NCBI RefSeq assembly: GCF_024609325.1
Contig: NZ_JANHMQ010000005.1
Span: forward strand, 1-64,000
Direction of reading: 5' to 3'
Length of the DNA: 64,000 bases
Origin: Geothrix fuzhouensis
GTDB lineage: Bacteria > Acidobacteriota > Holophagae > Holophagales > Holophagaceae
The notes under the pieces were generated by a model that saw only the letters and a program-made list of their open reading frames with translations, was not told the origin of the DNA and did no database searches. Position 1 is the first letter of the stretch, and each line of letters begins with the position of its first letter. The translations under genes and the position numbers were made by a program. Below, piece after piece: positions 16,362 through 29,969 of this stretch.

Positions 16362-17534
16362 TCAAAGTCTTTCGACCAGCATGGCCACCCCTTGGCCGCC
16401 GCCGACGCAGAGGGCGGCGAGGCCGAGCCTCTTGTTCTGGTCCTGGAGCAGGTGCAGGAGGGTGACGAGGATGCGGGTGCCGCTGGCGCCGATGGGGTGG
16501 CCGATGGCGATGGCGCCGCCGCGCAGGTTCACCTTGGCGGGATCGATCTCGGGCAGCTCCGCAAGCACGCCCAGGCTCTGGGCGGCGAAGGCCTCGTTGA
16601 GCTCGAAGAGGTCGATGTCCTGCAGCTTCACGCCGGTCTTCGCCAGCAGCTTCTGGATGGCGGGCACTGGGCCCAGGCCCATGGTGGCGGGATCCACGCC
16701 GGCCTGCGCGAAGCCGAGGATGCGGGCGATGGGCTTGTGGGCCTTGGCGGCGGCTTCGGAGACCAGCACCAGGGCGCCGGCGCCGTCATTGATGCCGCTG
16801 GCGTTCCCGGCGGTCACGGTGCCGTCCTTCTTGAAGGCGGGCTTGAGCTTGGCCAGGCTCTCGGCGCTGGCATCGAGCTTGATGTACTCGTCACGGTTGA
16901 AGATCGTGTCGCCCTTCTTGCCGGCCAGGGTGACGGCGAACACTTCCCGGTCGAAGGCGCCCGCGGCCTGGGCGGCGGCGGCCTTCTGCTGGCTCTGGAG
17001 GGAGAAGGCGTCCTGGGCCTCGCGGGTGATGCCGTGCTTGGTGGCCACGTTCTCGGCGGTGATGCCCATGTGGGTGTCGCCGTGGCCGCACCAGAGGCCG
17101 TCCTGGATCATGCTGTCGATGAGCTGGGCGTTCCCCATGCGGGCTCCCCAGCGGGCGGCGGGCAGCAGGTAGGGCGCGTTGGACATGCTTTCCGTGCCGC
17201 CGGCGACCACGAGGTCGGCGTCGCCCATCAGGATGGACTGGGCGCCCAGGGCGACGGCCTTGAGGCCCGAGCCACAGACCTGGTTCGGCGTGTGGGCGGG
17301 CGTCGAGAAGGGCAGACCGGCCTTGAGGGCCGCCAGCCGGGCGACATTCTGGCCGCTGCCGGCCTGGAGCACGTTGCCCATGACCACGTCGCCCACAGCC
17401 TCCGGTGCCACGCCGGCACGCTTGAGGGCCTCGGTGATGGCCAAAGCGCCCATCTGCACAGCATTCAGAGGCTTGATCGCCCCTCCGAAAGAGCCGACGG
17501 CGGTGCGGGTGGCGGACAGGATATAGGCGGACAT
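16362..17534 (-). CDS. Acetyl-CoA C-acetyltransferase (thiolase)
   Basis: A 390-residue thiolase that condenses two acetyl-CoA or, in reverse, cleaves acetoacetyl-CoA. The nucleophilic Cys is C87 in NQVCGSG, the His is in GHPIGASG (about 346), and the acid/base Cys is in CVGGGQG (about 376). The length and these motifs fit the biosynthetic-type AtoB/PhaA subgroup. A GGAGG-like site precedes the ATG. No other fatty-acid or butyrate gene is adjacent, so the pathway cannot be fixed from context. Confidence 0.93.
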   Translation of the reverse strand: MSAYILSATRTAVGSFGGAIKPLNAVQMGALAITEALKRAGVAPEAVGDVVMGNVLQAGSGQNVARLAALKAGLPFSTPAHTPNQVCGSGLKAVALGAQSILMGDADLVVAGGTESMSNAPYLLPAARWGARMGNAQLIDSMIQDGLWCGHGDTHMGITAENVATKHGITREAQDAFSLQSQQKAAAAQAAGAFDREVFAVTLAGKKGDTIFNRDEYIKLDASAESLAKLKPAFKKDGTVTAGNASGINDGAGALVLVSEAAAKAHKPIARILGFAQAGVDPATMGLGPVPAIQKLLAKTGVKLQDIDLFELNEAFAAQSLGVLAELPEIDPAKVNLRGGAIAIGHPIGASGTRILVTLLHLLQDQNKRLGLAALCVGGGQGVAMLVERL

Positions 17535-17608
17535 GGCAGGCTCCGGAGGATCCCCCCAGGGTATCGCGAAGCCGTGCCATACAGGACTGGGCGGTCTCCC
17601 CAGCCCGC

Positions 17609-18415
17609 TCAGAGGGTCTTGAGGATGGCCTCGCGCTTCTCCTGGTATTCGGCCTCGGAGATCAGGTTCTCATCCCGCAGGCGCTTCAGGGCCTTGAGGC
17701 GCTGGTACTGGAGGTCGTAGAAAGCCTGGTCCGGCTTCGGTGTGCTGGGCGGGGTGGCCCCGGGGCCGGGTGAGGTAGCCAGTGGGGTGGCCGGAACAAG
17801 AGCCGGGGCGGAAGCCTGGGGAGCGGCCGGGACCACGAGCGGGAGCGCCAGCCAGTCGGGTCGCCGTTGGGTGGCACCTTCAGCCTTGAGGGAGACCGCG
17901 GGACCACCGGCCGTTCTTGAGCCATAGGCAAAGGTCGGGAGGGTCCGGTCGGCGGAATAGCGGTCCATGAAATCCAGCCGCGCGTCATGGACGATCAGGT
18001 TCAGCTCGCCCCCCTTCAGGAAGAGCCTCGCGGTCACACCCTGGGCGGGATCCATGAAATGCCCTCCCCGCCGCTGGGTGCTCAAGAGGATCAGATCCTC
18101 CGACGGCCGGGCGGAGGCGAAGGCCTCCTGGAGGGCCTTGGCGATGGGGACCAGCTCTTTCTCCTCGAACAGTGGCGTATCGGTCTCCTCCATCCGCACC
18201 TGGACCGACCCCAGGACTTTCAGGAGCACCGCTTCGGGGACCTTGGCGGGGTGGTCGTTGGCAGCAGCACCGGCCTCCAAGGGGACCTGGTTCACCCAGG
18301 AGAAGTTGGCCAGCTTCCAGTGGGTCTTTCTCGCTTCAGCGCCCTTGGCGGGCCCGCCAGGCAGCAGGGTCAGCGCCAGGAGCAGTGCCGGGATCACCCC
18401 ATTCCTGTATCGCAT
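17609..18415 (-). CDS. Exported protein with C-terminal SHOCT domain
   Basis: A 268-residue protein with a signal peptide ([20 protein letters not shown]). The central domain is not recognised, a Pro/Ala-rich linker covers about 190-235, and the C-terminal SHOCT helix pair reads [25 protein letters not shown] is a short oligomerisation-type domain at protein ends. The start at 18415 is preceded by GGAGGAG; the upstream in-frame extension lacks a signal. It lies just downstream of hexR, facing the same way. A SHOCT lipoprotein ends the opposite arm of the same locus (25213-25719). Confidence 0.7.
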   Translation of the reverse strand: MRYRNGVIPALLLALTLLPGGPAKGAEARKTHWKLANFSWVNQVPLEAGAAANDHPAKVPEAVLLKVLGSVQVRMEETDTPLFEEKELVPIAKALQEAFASARPSEDLILLSTQRRGGHFMDPAQGVTARLFLKGGELNLIVHDARLDFMDRYSADRTLPTFAYGSRTAGGPAVSLKAEGATQRRPDWLALPLVVPAAPQASAPALVPATPLATSPGPGATPPSTPKPDQAFYDLQYQRLKALKRLRDENLISEAEYQEKREAILKTL

Positions 18416-18502
18416 GTTCTCCTCCGTGATTACCGCGACTGATTCGTTCCCGAAGCATAGCTGCATGGGCGGCCAGGTAGCTTGGTGCCGATGTTCTAGT
18501 CC

Positions 18503-19345
18503 CTACGTGGCTTCCCGAGTGGACTGCAGCGAGGCCTTGGCGGCCTCCATGCGCCGGATGGCCGTGGGGCCTTTTCGCAAGGCCAGCGCGACTGTCAGCA
18601 CGTCGACGATGGCGAGATGGACGAGCCGGGCCACCATGGGTGCGTAGACCTCCGGGTTCTCCTGCACATCGGCGGGCAGCAGGATATCGGCAGCCTCGGC
18701 GAGGGGTGTGTTCGACCGGGTGAGGGCGATCACCGTGGCGCCCGAGCGCCGGACCAGGGCGGCCACTTCCAGCAGGCTCCGGGTGCGGCCCGAGTTGGAG
18801 ATGATCAGCACCACCGCATCGGCAGGCAGCAGAACCGCGGCCATGCGCTGCATCTGGGAATCAATGCAGGCCACGGTGGGCGTGCCCAGCCGGAAGAGTT
18901 TCATCTGGGCATCCTGGGCTGTGACGCCGGAGTTGCCCAGGCCATAGCATTCGATGCGGCTGGCGCGGTCGAGGGCTTCCACGGCCTGGGCCAGGCGCTC
19001 CGGGCGCAGGGCATCGCGGCCCCGGACCAGCCCCGACAGGGCGCTATCGAACACCTTGCCGATCAGGTGGCCAAGGTCGTCGCCGGGCGTCAGGCGCGCA
19101 TGGACGAAGGGGATGCCCGCGCCCAGGTCGCCCGCGAGCTTCAGCTTGAAGCCAGGCAGGCCCGGGAACTTGAGGCGACGGCAGAACCGGATGACCGTGG
19201 GTTGGCTGACCTTGGCCATGGCGGCGATCTGCGAAATGGGAGCAGAGACGACATCCACGGGACGGTGCAGCACCAGGTCGGCCACCCGCCGCTCGGAGGG
19301 CGGGAGGTCAGCGAGAAGGGCCTGGATGCGGCTGAACAGTGACAT
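18503..19345 (-). CDS. hexR: HexR/RpiR-family transcriptional regulator
   Basis: A 280-residue regulator with an N-terminal RpiR-type helix-turn-helix (residues 1-75, with ISQIAAMAKVSQPTVIRFCR) and a C-terminal SIS sugar-phosphate-binding domain (about 120-250, with YGLGNSG and IISNSGRTRSLLEVA). HexR proteins bind KDPG and repress zwf, edd and eda. The gene ends a zwf-pgl-hexR operon (23 bases after pgl) and its targets would include the divergent zwf/edd promoters, where paired TGTAA sites occur. The name rests on family plus context. Confidence 0.85.
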   Translation of the reverse strand: MSLFSRIQALLADLPPSERRVADLVLHRPVDVVSAPISQIAAMAKVSQPTVIRFCRRLKFPGLPGFKLKLAGDLGAGIPFVHARLTPGDDLGHLIGKVFDSALSGLVRGRDALRPERLAQAVEALDRASRIECYGLGNSGVTAQDAQMKLFRLGTPTVACIDSQMQRMAAVLLPADAVVLIISNSGRTRSLLEVAALVRRSGATVIALTRSNTPLAEAADILLPADVQENPEVYAPMVARLVHLAIVDVLTVALALRKGPTAIRRMEAAKASLQSTREAT

Positions 19346-19368
19346 GGGGGAAGGTCCGACAACGCCCG

Positions 19369-20058
19369 TCAGGGGGCCCAGAAGACCGAGACCGGCACGG
19401 CCGCCTGCCTCAGGATGGCACGCACCGGCAACGCTTCCACAGGGCCTGCCTCCATGGCCCGTTCCAGGACCTGGCGCTTGGCCTGGCCCGAGATCATCAG
19501 CGTGATGCCCCGGCTTTGCAGCAGTGCGTGCAGGGACAGACTCAGGCGCGGGTGGGGCGCGTGCGATGGTCGCACGGCCAAGGCCCAGGCCTCCGTGCTC
19601 AGGCCCTCGGCCAGCTCGGCGGCGCCGGGAAAGAGCGAGGCGATGTGGCCATCCTCGCCCATGCCCAGGAGCACATGGCTGAACGGGTGCGGCAATCCGG
19701 CAAGCGCCGCCGACGCGATGGGCGCAGCGGCTTCGGGGGACTCCGCATCGCTCCAGAGCGGCACCAGCTGCGCCGCGGCCGCGGGCCCCTTCAGGAGGTG
19801 GGTCCGCACCAGGGCCTCGTTGCTATCGGGATGGTCCGGCGGCACCCACCGTTCGTCGGCCAGCGTGACCGTCACCCGCTCCCAGGGGAGAACCTGCCGG
19901 GCCAGCGCCTGGAACAGGGGAATGGGGCTGCGGCCCCCGGACACCACCTGGACCGCCCGCGTCTGGCGGGAGAGATCCTCCTTCAGGCGCCGGACCACAT
20001 CCTGGGCCAGGGCCGCCGTCAGCGTGGCCTGATCTGGGAATTCCCGCAGGGAGCACAC
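19369..20058 (-). CDS. pgl: 6-phosphogluconolactonase
   Basis: A 229-residue enzyme that hydrolyses 6-phosphogluconolactone to 6-phosphogluconate. It shows SGGRSPIPLFQAL (phosphate loop), LADERWVP and GMGEDGHIASLFPG, typical of the DevB-type Pgl within the glucosamine-6-phosphate isomerase fold. The GTG start at 20058 directly abuts the zwf TAG stop, implying tight coupling. It works between Zwf and Edd. Confidence 0.93.
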   Translation of the reverse strand: MCSLREFPDQATLTAALAQDVVRRLKEDLSRQTRAVQVVSGGRSPIPLFQALARQVLPWERVTVTLADERWVPPDHPDSNEALVRTHLLKGPAAAAQLVPLWSDAESPEAAAPIASAALAGLPHPFSHVLLGMGEDGHIASLFPGAAELAEGLSTEAWALAVRPSHAPHPRLSLSLHALLQSRGITLMISGQAKRQVLERAMEAGPVEALPVRAILRQAAVPVSVFWAP

Positions 20059-21519
<1,461 letters not shown>

Positions 21520-21531
21520 GGGATCTCCGGG

Positions 21532-21588
21532 TGTAAGAATACTACTTTTTTTATGATGCAACCGGTTACAAGAAGTAATAATGTTACA
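21532..21588. promoter_or_regulatory. zwf/edd divergent control region with LacI-type and TGTAA operator candidates
   Basis: The 107-base divergent gap holds two kinds of site. TGCAACCGGTTACA at 21557-21570 differs by one base from the perfect palindrome found upstream of the alpha-glucosidase gene. Two 16-base sites in opposite orientation, TGTAAGAATACTACTT (21532-21547) and the inverse at 21573-21588 (read on the minus strand TGTAACATTATTACTT), match each other at 13 of 16 positions and are candidates for HexR. The region is AT-rich against its surroundings. Confidence 0.6.
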
Positions 21589-21626
21589 CACGCTCGCCCC
21601 CTCGAGCCCCTGGGAAGGAACGCCTC

Positions 21627-25133
<3,507 letters not shown>

Positions 25134-25212
25134 GGGCTGCGGCACAGTTTGGGCCCGGGAACCCGTCACGGCTCCGCCATACTGGTCCCCGGATTTCCTT
25201 CGAGGTCGCCCC

Positions 25213-25719
25213 ATGCGCTGGTCCCCCGCCGCTTTCCTCATCGCCCTCCCCATCGCCGTGATGGTCGGATGCACCAAGCCCGACCTGGACTTCGGCAAGC
25301 TCAGGATCGGGATGGACAAGAAGGAGGTCATCGCCCGGGCCGGGCAGCCCACCAGGGCCTCCGTTGTCCAGGGCTTCGAGCTGTTCGAGTACGAAGCCTA
25401 CGACCGCTACGGCGCCCTCAAGGTCAACGAGCGGTCCTCGTTCGTGCGCTTCGCGAACGGTCGGGTCGATGCGCTCGGAACTCGGGAGGAGGTCGATCCC
25501 GCGAAGGTGCCCGCCGCGAAGGTACCGGCAGAACCGAAGGCCGGCGATGGACCGGGAACGACGCCGGCGAGTAGCCGCTCTGCGGGCCCCGCGCCCGCCC
25601 CCTTCGATCTCCGGACCGAGCTGGAGAAGCTGGATAAGCTCAAAAAGGACGGGCTGATCTCGGAGGCCGAGTTCCAGGACCTGCGTCAGCGCGTCCTGGA
25701 GAAGGCGAAGGCCCAGTAA
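25213..25719 (+). CDS. SHOCT-domain lipoprotein
   Basis: A 168-residue predicted lipoprotein: signal MRWSPAAFLIALPIAVMVGC with lipobox at C20, then a BamE/SmpA-like stretch (LRIGMDKKEVIARAGQPT, about 30-50), a Pro/Ala linker (90-125) and a C-terminal SHOCT hairpin (LDKLKKDGLISEAEFQDLRQ). BamE-like folds often occur in outer-membrane lipoproteins. Same strand as gap, 79 bases downstream; possibly the last gene of that unit. Function unknown. Confidence 0.7.
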   Translation: MRWSPAAFLIALPIAVMVGCTKPDLDFGKLRIGMDKKEVIARAGQPTRASVVQGFELFEYEAYDRYGALKVNERSSFVRFANGRVDALGTREEVDPAKVPAAKVPAEPKAGDGPGTTPASSRSAGPAPAPFDLRTELEKLDKLKKDGLISEAEFQDLRQRVLEKAKAQ

Positions 25720-25797
25720 GGCGCCCCGCGCCCGCGTCTTCCGCAACCGGGCGGCCTGCCACGACGGGCTGTTCCCTCCTGGGGTGGAGTCCTGCCC

Positions 25798-27276
25798 ATG
25801 CTCAAACCGCTGCTGCTGCTGACCACCCTCGCCCTCGCCGGTGGAATCCATCCGACCCAGGCGCCGCAGGCTTCTTCCATCCTTCAGGCCCCGGCCGACC
25901 TGCCCACGGGTGAGCGCTGGCTGCGGCACTTCCGCGAGGACCTGCTGCCCTTCTGGAATGTGCCGGACGCCTGGGGCACGCCCCGGGGCGACTTCCCCAC
26001 CTTCCGCGGCAACGACGGCAAGGCCGTGGACTGGGCCAAGCCCCCCGCCGAGCTGGCCGACGCGCCGGGCTGGATCCAGGCCGAGTTCGGCCGCGACTAT
26101 GTCCGCATGAAGTCGCGCCAAACCTACGTCTACGGCGTGGCCTACCACCTGACCGGCGATCCCAAGATGCTCGAGCTGGCCCGGGACGGCGTGGCCTTCA
26201 TCCGCGCCAAGGCCCTGGACCCCGCCACCGGCAGCGCCATCTCCTACTTCGAGAAGGGCGAGCCGAAGCCCGAGGTGCTGGCCCGCACCAGCCAGGACCT
26301 GGCCTACGCGGAGCTGGGGATGGCGATGTACTACTACCTCACCCGCGACGAGGCTGTGCTGGCGGACATCCGGCGGCTCAAGGACCACATCTTCTCCCAG
26401 TACTGGAATCCGGACTGGCAAGCCCTGCGCTGGGTGGCGAAGGACGACGCGGACAAGGACCAGCTGCGCCAGGAGCTGGTGGCCCAGCTGGACCAGGTGA
26501 ACGCCTACCTGCTGCTGGTCACGCCCCTGCTGCCGGCCCGGGAGCGCCGAGCGTGGACCGCCGACCTGAAGCGCCTCGCGGCCGTCATGGTGAAGGACTA
26601 CCACGACGCCGACCGCCACCTGTTCTGGGGCACCATCGACGATCCCGCGCAGAAGCGGCTGGGCTCTCGCCACACGGACTTCGGCCACACGGCCAAGGCC
26701 TACTGGATGCTGGAGCGCATCGGCCGGCTCACGCACGACCAGGCCCTGGTGGACCTCGCCACCACCGGCGCCAAGGCGGTGCTGAAGCAGGCCTACCTGC
26801 CGGATTCCGGGACCTGGGGCTCCCGCCTGCGCCGCGACGGCAGCGTGGATCCGGGCAAGGAATGGTGGATCTACGCTGAGCTGGACCAGCTGGCCGAGAC
26901 CCTGGCCCTGCGCGATCCCGCCCAGGCCGCGCCCCTGCCCCGCACCACGGACTTCTGGTTCCGCCGCATGGTGGACCCCGTGAACCACGAGGTCTGGGGC
27001 GGGGCCGGCGGGCCTCCCGACTTCGAGCCCTGGCAGGGCCCCAAGATCCACCAGTGGAAGAGCGGCTACCACTCGTCCGAGCACGCCCTGGTGGGCTACC
27101 TCACGGCCCAGGCCCTCCACCACCAACCCGCGATCCTCTACTTCGCCCCCAGGGATCCGAAGGCGGTCCTGCGGCCCTACTTCTTCGAGGGGCGCCTGGC
27201 GAAGCGCACCAGCCACCCCCTGCCCGGCTTTCCCGGGCGCCGGAAGGTGGAGGCCGCCTTCATCGGGTTGAAGTAG
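25798..27276 (+). CDS. Secreted N-acylglucosamine 2-epimerase-like (alpha/alpha)6 barrel protein
   Basis: A 492-residue exported protein. After a signal peptide (MLKPLLLLTTLALAGGIHPTQA) comes a helical barrel of the AGE / cellobiose 2-epimerase superfamily. Conserved-looking positions include SRQTYVYGVAYHLTGD, FGHTAKAYWMLERI, EWWIYAELDQLAETL and HSSEHALVGYL, where His residues would serve in epimerisation. Most known AGE enzymes are cytoplasmic, so an exported one suggests action on extracellular sugars. The substrate is unknown. It has its own likely transcription unit next to the maltodextrin cluster. Confidence 0.7.
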   Translation: MLKPLLLLTTLALAGGIHPTQAPQASSILQAPADLPTGERWLRHFREDLLPFWNVPDAWGTPRGDFPTFRGNDGKAVDWAKPPAELADAPGWIQAEFGRDYVRMKSRQTYVYGVAYHLTGDPKMLELARDGVAFIRAKALDPATGSAISYFEKGEPKPEVLARTSQDLAYAELGMAMYYYLTRDEAVLADIRRLKDHIFSQYWNPDWQALRWVAKDDADKDQLRQELVAQLDQVNAYLLLVTPLLPARERRAWTADLKRLAAVMVKDYHDADRHLFWGTIDDPAQKRLGSRHTDFGHTAKAYWMLERIGRLTHDQALVDLATTGAKAVLKQAYLPDSGTWGSRLRRDGSVDPGKEWWIYAELDQLAETLALRDPAQAAPLPRTTDFWFRRMVDPVNHEVWGGAGGPPDFEPWQGPKIHQWKSGYHSSEHALVGYLTAQALHHQPAILYFAPRDPKAVLRPYFFEGRLAKRTSHPLPGFPGRRKVEAAFIGLK

Positions 27277-27310
27277 CGCTCGCCTCGCCCTTCCGTAAAA
27301 GAACGAGATC

Positions 27311-27530
27311 TTTTCGCCACCGATTTCAGTGATTGCGGTGATGACGCCTCGGATGCTTCCCGCATGGGCCGGCCGCAGGCCGCTTCCGGCTCCGCCGGAA
27401 GTCTTGGGGGACGCCAGGGCCGCGCATCCTAAAGAGGGCGCGGTCCTGACTCCCCCCATGGAACCCATGCTGCCTCGGGACAGGGTCAATCCTTTTTCAT
27501 CACTGAAATCACCGGAATCGGTGGCAAAGA
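27311..27530. repeat. Long palindromic element, copy B
   Basis: The left arm (27311-27342, core CCACCGATTTCAGTGAT) and inverted right arm (27499-27530) enclose about 155 bases, including CTCGGATGCTTCCCGCATGG and GGCCGGCCGC shared with the element at 11654-11796, plus further internal hairpins. It lies in the 397-base convergent gap after the epimerase gene. Confidence 0.8.
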
Positions 27531-27578
27531 AATCAGTTCATCACACCATGTCGCGAAGAACGGAAAAACAGCACACCT

Positions 27579-27643
27579 CACCACCAAGGCCATCAAGAAT
27601 CGCAACAGCAGGTGATCGTGGCTTTCTTGGTGTCTTGGTGGTG
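27579..27643. repeat. Palindromic repeat with iterated arms (CACCAAGA type)
   Basis: Left arm CACCACCAAGGCCATCAAGA (27579-27598) and inverted right arm TCTTGGTGTCTTGGTGGTG (27625-27643). It lies in the same gap as copy B of the long element; no gene is present between 27277 and 27673. Confidence 0.8.
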
Positions 27644-27673
27644 TTCATTATCTTTTGAAGGCGTCGTACAAAA

Positions 27674-29941
27674 CTATTTTCTGAAGATGGCGGAGGTCAG
27701 CGGATCCAACGTCACCGAGGAGCCGGTGACGGCCACGCCGGTGGGGACGGTGATCGCCGCGGTTCCGGCCGCGGCGCCATCGGCGACCAGGGTGGCCGTG
27801 GTGAGGTCGATGTCCGCCGAGAAGGTCTTCGCGGTGGTGTCGGCGTTGTGGAAGACGTACCAGGTGCCCGTGCCATCCGTGGACACGGCCTTGTAGCCGA
27901 AGGCCAGGGCGCTGCTGCCGGCGCCCGCGGCCGGCAGGCTGGTCAGGCTGGCGGCCCGCACCGCATCGGGCAGGCGGAAGGCGTTGCTGCTCTTGCGGAG
28001 GGCGATGAGCCCCTGGACGTAGCGGTAGAGCTGGTAGCCGTTCTGGGTGGTGTCGTAGTTGGTGAAGCCGCCCGCCAGGGGATTGCCGCTGGTGTACACC
28101 CGGGCCCAGGCCACCAGGTTGATGGCGTCGGAGGCGTTGTAGGAGTTGTCGACAAAGTACCGGCCACCGTTCGACTTGGTGTTGGCGTACATCCCGGTGG
28201 TCTCCTTCGTGCGGAACATCTCGTCCCCGGCGTGGAGGAAGGCCACCCCCTGGGAGGTCAGCAGCGCGGCGTAGCCCACCCGGGCCCGCTTGAGGAGGAC
28301 CGCATCGCCCGCTGTGGTCTTCGGCGCGGCGGTGGCCATGGCCAGCACGTCGTAGAGGCAGAGGTTGTCGTGGCAGGTGAGGTAGCTGGCCACGTTGCTC
28401 GTGGAGCCCGGCGCAAAGGCGGGGTTGGTGTTGGTGGGCACGCCGGCGATGTTGGAGAACAGGGTCGCCACGGACTGGGAGACGCCCGTGAGGAAAGCGG
28501 GCTGGCCGTCATTGGGGTAGCCGTTCTTGAACACCTGGCGGTAACTGTCGGAGAACATGGCGACGTTCTGGCCGAGGAACTGGGCCGAGTTGCCCTGGTC
28601 CGCGCCGGAGGTGGCATTGCCGTTGTAGTCCGTGCCGGGCCCGCTGTAGTAGCCATTCCAGCCCTCCCCGATGAAGAGGGTCTTCGGGTTGTAGGACGTG
28701 GCGGCACCGTAGGCGGCCTTCACGGTCTGGGTGTCCAGCACGCCCATGAGGTCGAAGCGGAAGCCGTCCACCTTGTACTCGCGCACCCAGTAGGCGATGG
28801 AGTCCACGATGAGCTTCCGCACCATCTTGGCCTCGGAGCGCACATCCTGGCTGCCTGCGCCGTTCCGGCTGGTGCTGCGGTAGTAGTAGCCCTGGATGCC
28901 CGAATCGCCCAGCACGGCGTTGTTGGCGGTGTGGTTGTAGACCACGTCCAGCACGACGCCCATGCCCTGCTTGTGGATCTCGTTGATGAGGGTCTTCAGC
29001 TCATTGACGCGGGCCGTGGGGCTGGCCGGCGCCGCCGAGTACATGCCGGTGGGCGTGAAGTAGTTCTGGGGGTCGTAGCCCCAGTTGTAGTTGGCGCCGG
29101 AGGTCTTGGTGATGTCCAGCTCCCGGGTGCCGACCTTGGTCTGGTCGTAGGTGTAGTTCTCCAGGGGGCAGAGCAGCTGCACATGGGTGACGCCCAGCTT
29201 CTGGATGTGGGGCAGCAGGTCCACCAGGCCCTTGAAGGTGCCCCAGGTGTGCCCCGCGGCGAAGCCGCTGAGGTTGGGATCCACCGTGAGGTCGCGCACG
29301 CCGGCCTCGTAGATGATCGCGTCCCGGTTCGAGGCGTAGGCGTAGGGGGCCGCCGTCGCGCCATCCGGGCCCTTCATGGCCGATCCGTCGAAGTAGTAGG
29401 AGGATCCGGCGTAGGGCGCCCAGCCGCCATCGGGGGCGATGGCCGTGGGATCCACGATGGCCCCCTTGCCGATGCTGTCACCCGGGATGGAGGCGCTGGG
29501 CGTGCGGACCCACTGGGCCATGGACTTGGCGTAGGGATCCAGCACGTACTCGCCGCCCACCTTGAAGACGTAGAAGCTCTGGGCGGGAAGCGCGATGGCG
29601 CCGGTGCTCCAGACGCCGCCGGATCCGCGGGTCATGGCCACCGTAGCGGCCGGCGCGTTCAGGGCGTCGTTCCAATGGGCGTAGAGACACAGCGCGACAG
29701 TGCTGGCGTTGGCGTTCCAGTAGTTGAACGTCACCGTGCCAGTGCCGAACACCGGCCCCAGGGCGGTGCTGGGAACCTTGAAGTACGAGGCGTCCGGCGG
29801 CGGCGTGGCGTTCGAGTCCGCATCGAGACTGCCCGGGGTGGGGCTGGGGGTGGTCGAGCCGCCGCCTCCCCCGCCGCCGCCCCCGCAGGCGAAGAGAAGG
29901 GTCAGGCTGGCGGCCAGGAAGAACGGCAAGATGCGGGGCAT
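27674..29941 (-). CDS. pulA: Pullulanase, surface lipoprotein (GH13)
   Basis: A 755-residue GH13 debranching enzyme for alpha-1,6 links in pullulan and limit dextrin. The signal ends in a lipobox (LLFAC) followed by a poly-Gly linker. A CBM48-like beta domain covers about 50-170. The catalytic barrel follows, with the type I pullulanase mark YNWGYDPQNYF (about 300), DVVYNHTA, the nucleophile in DGFRFDLMG, acid in GEGW and Asp in LTCHDN. A C-terminal beta domain ends the protein. It is the last gene of the maltodextrin cluster, 28 bases after glgP. It could sit on the outer membrane. Confidence 0.9.
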   Translation of the reverse strand: MPRILPFFLAASLTLLFACGGGGGGGGGSTTPSPTPGSLDADSNATPPPDASYFKVPSTALGPVFGTGTVTFNYWNANASTVALCLYAHWNDALNAPAATVAMTRGSGGVWSTGAIALPAQSFYVFKVGGEYVLDPYAKSMAQWVRTPSASIPGDSIGKGAIVDPTAIAPDGGWAPYAGSSYYFDGSAMKGPDGATAAPYAYASNRDAIIYEAGVRDLTVDPNLSGFAAGHTWGTFKGLVDLLPHIQKLGVTHVQLLCPLENYTYDQTKVGTRELDITKTSGANYNWGYDPQNYFTPTGMYSAAPASPTARVNELKTLINEIHKQGMGVVLDVVYNHTANNAVLGDSGIQGYYYRSTSRNGAGSQDVRSEAKMVRKLIVDSIAYWVREYKVDGFRFDLMGVLDTQTVKAAYGAATSYNPKTLFIGEGWNGYYSGPGTDYNGNATSGADQGNSAQFLGQNVAMFSDSYRQVFKNGYPNDGQPAFLTGVSQSVATLFSNIAGVPTNTNPAFAPGSTSNVASYLTCHDNLCLYDVLAMATAAPKTTAGDAVLLKRARVGYAALLTSQGVAFLHAGDEMFRTKETTGMYANTKSNGGRYFVDNSYNASDAINLVAWARVYTSGNPLAGGFTNYDTTQNGYQLYRYVQGLIALRKSSNAFRLPDAVRAASLTSLPAAGAGSSALAFGYKAVSTDGTGTWYVFHNADTTAKTFSADIDLTTATLVADGAAAGTAAITVPTGVAVTGSSVTLDPLTSAIFRK

Positions 29942-29969
29942 GGGATCTCCTGCGGGCGGGGCCGCCCCC

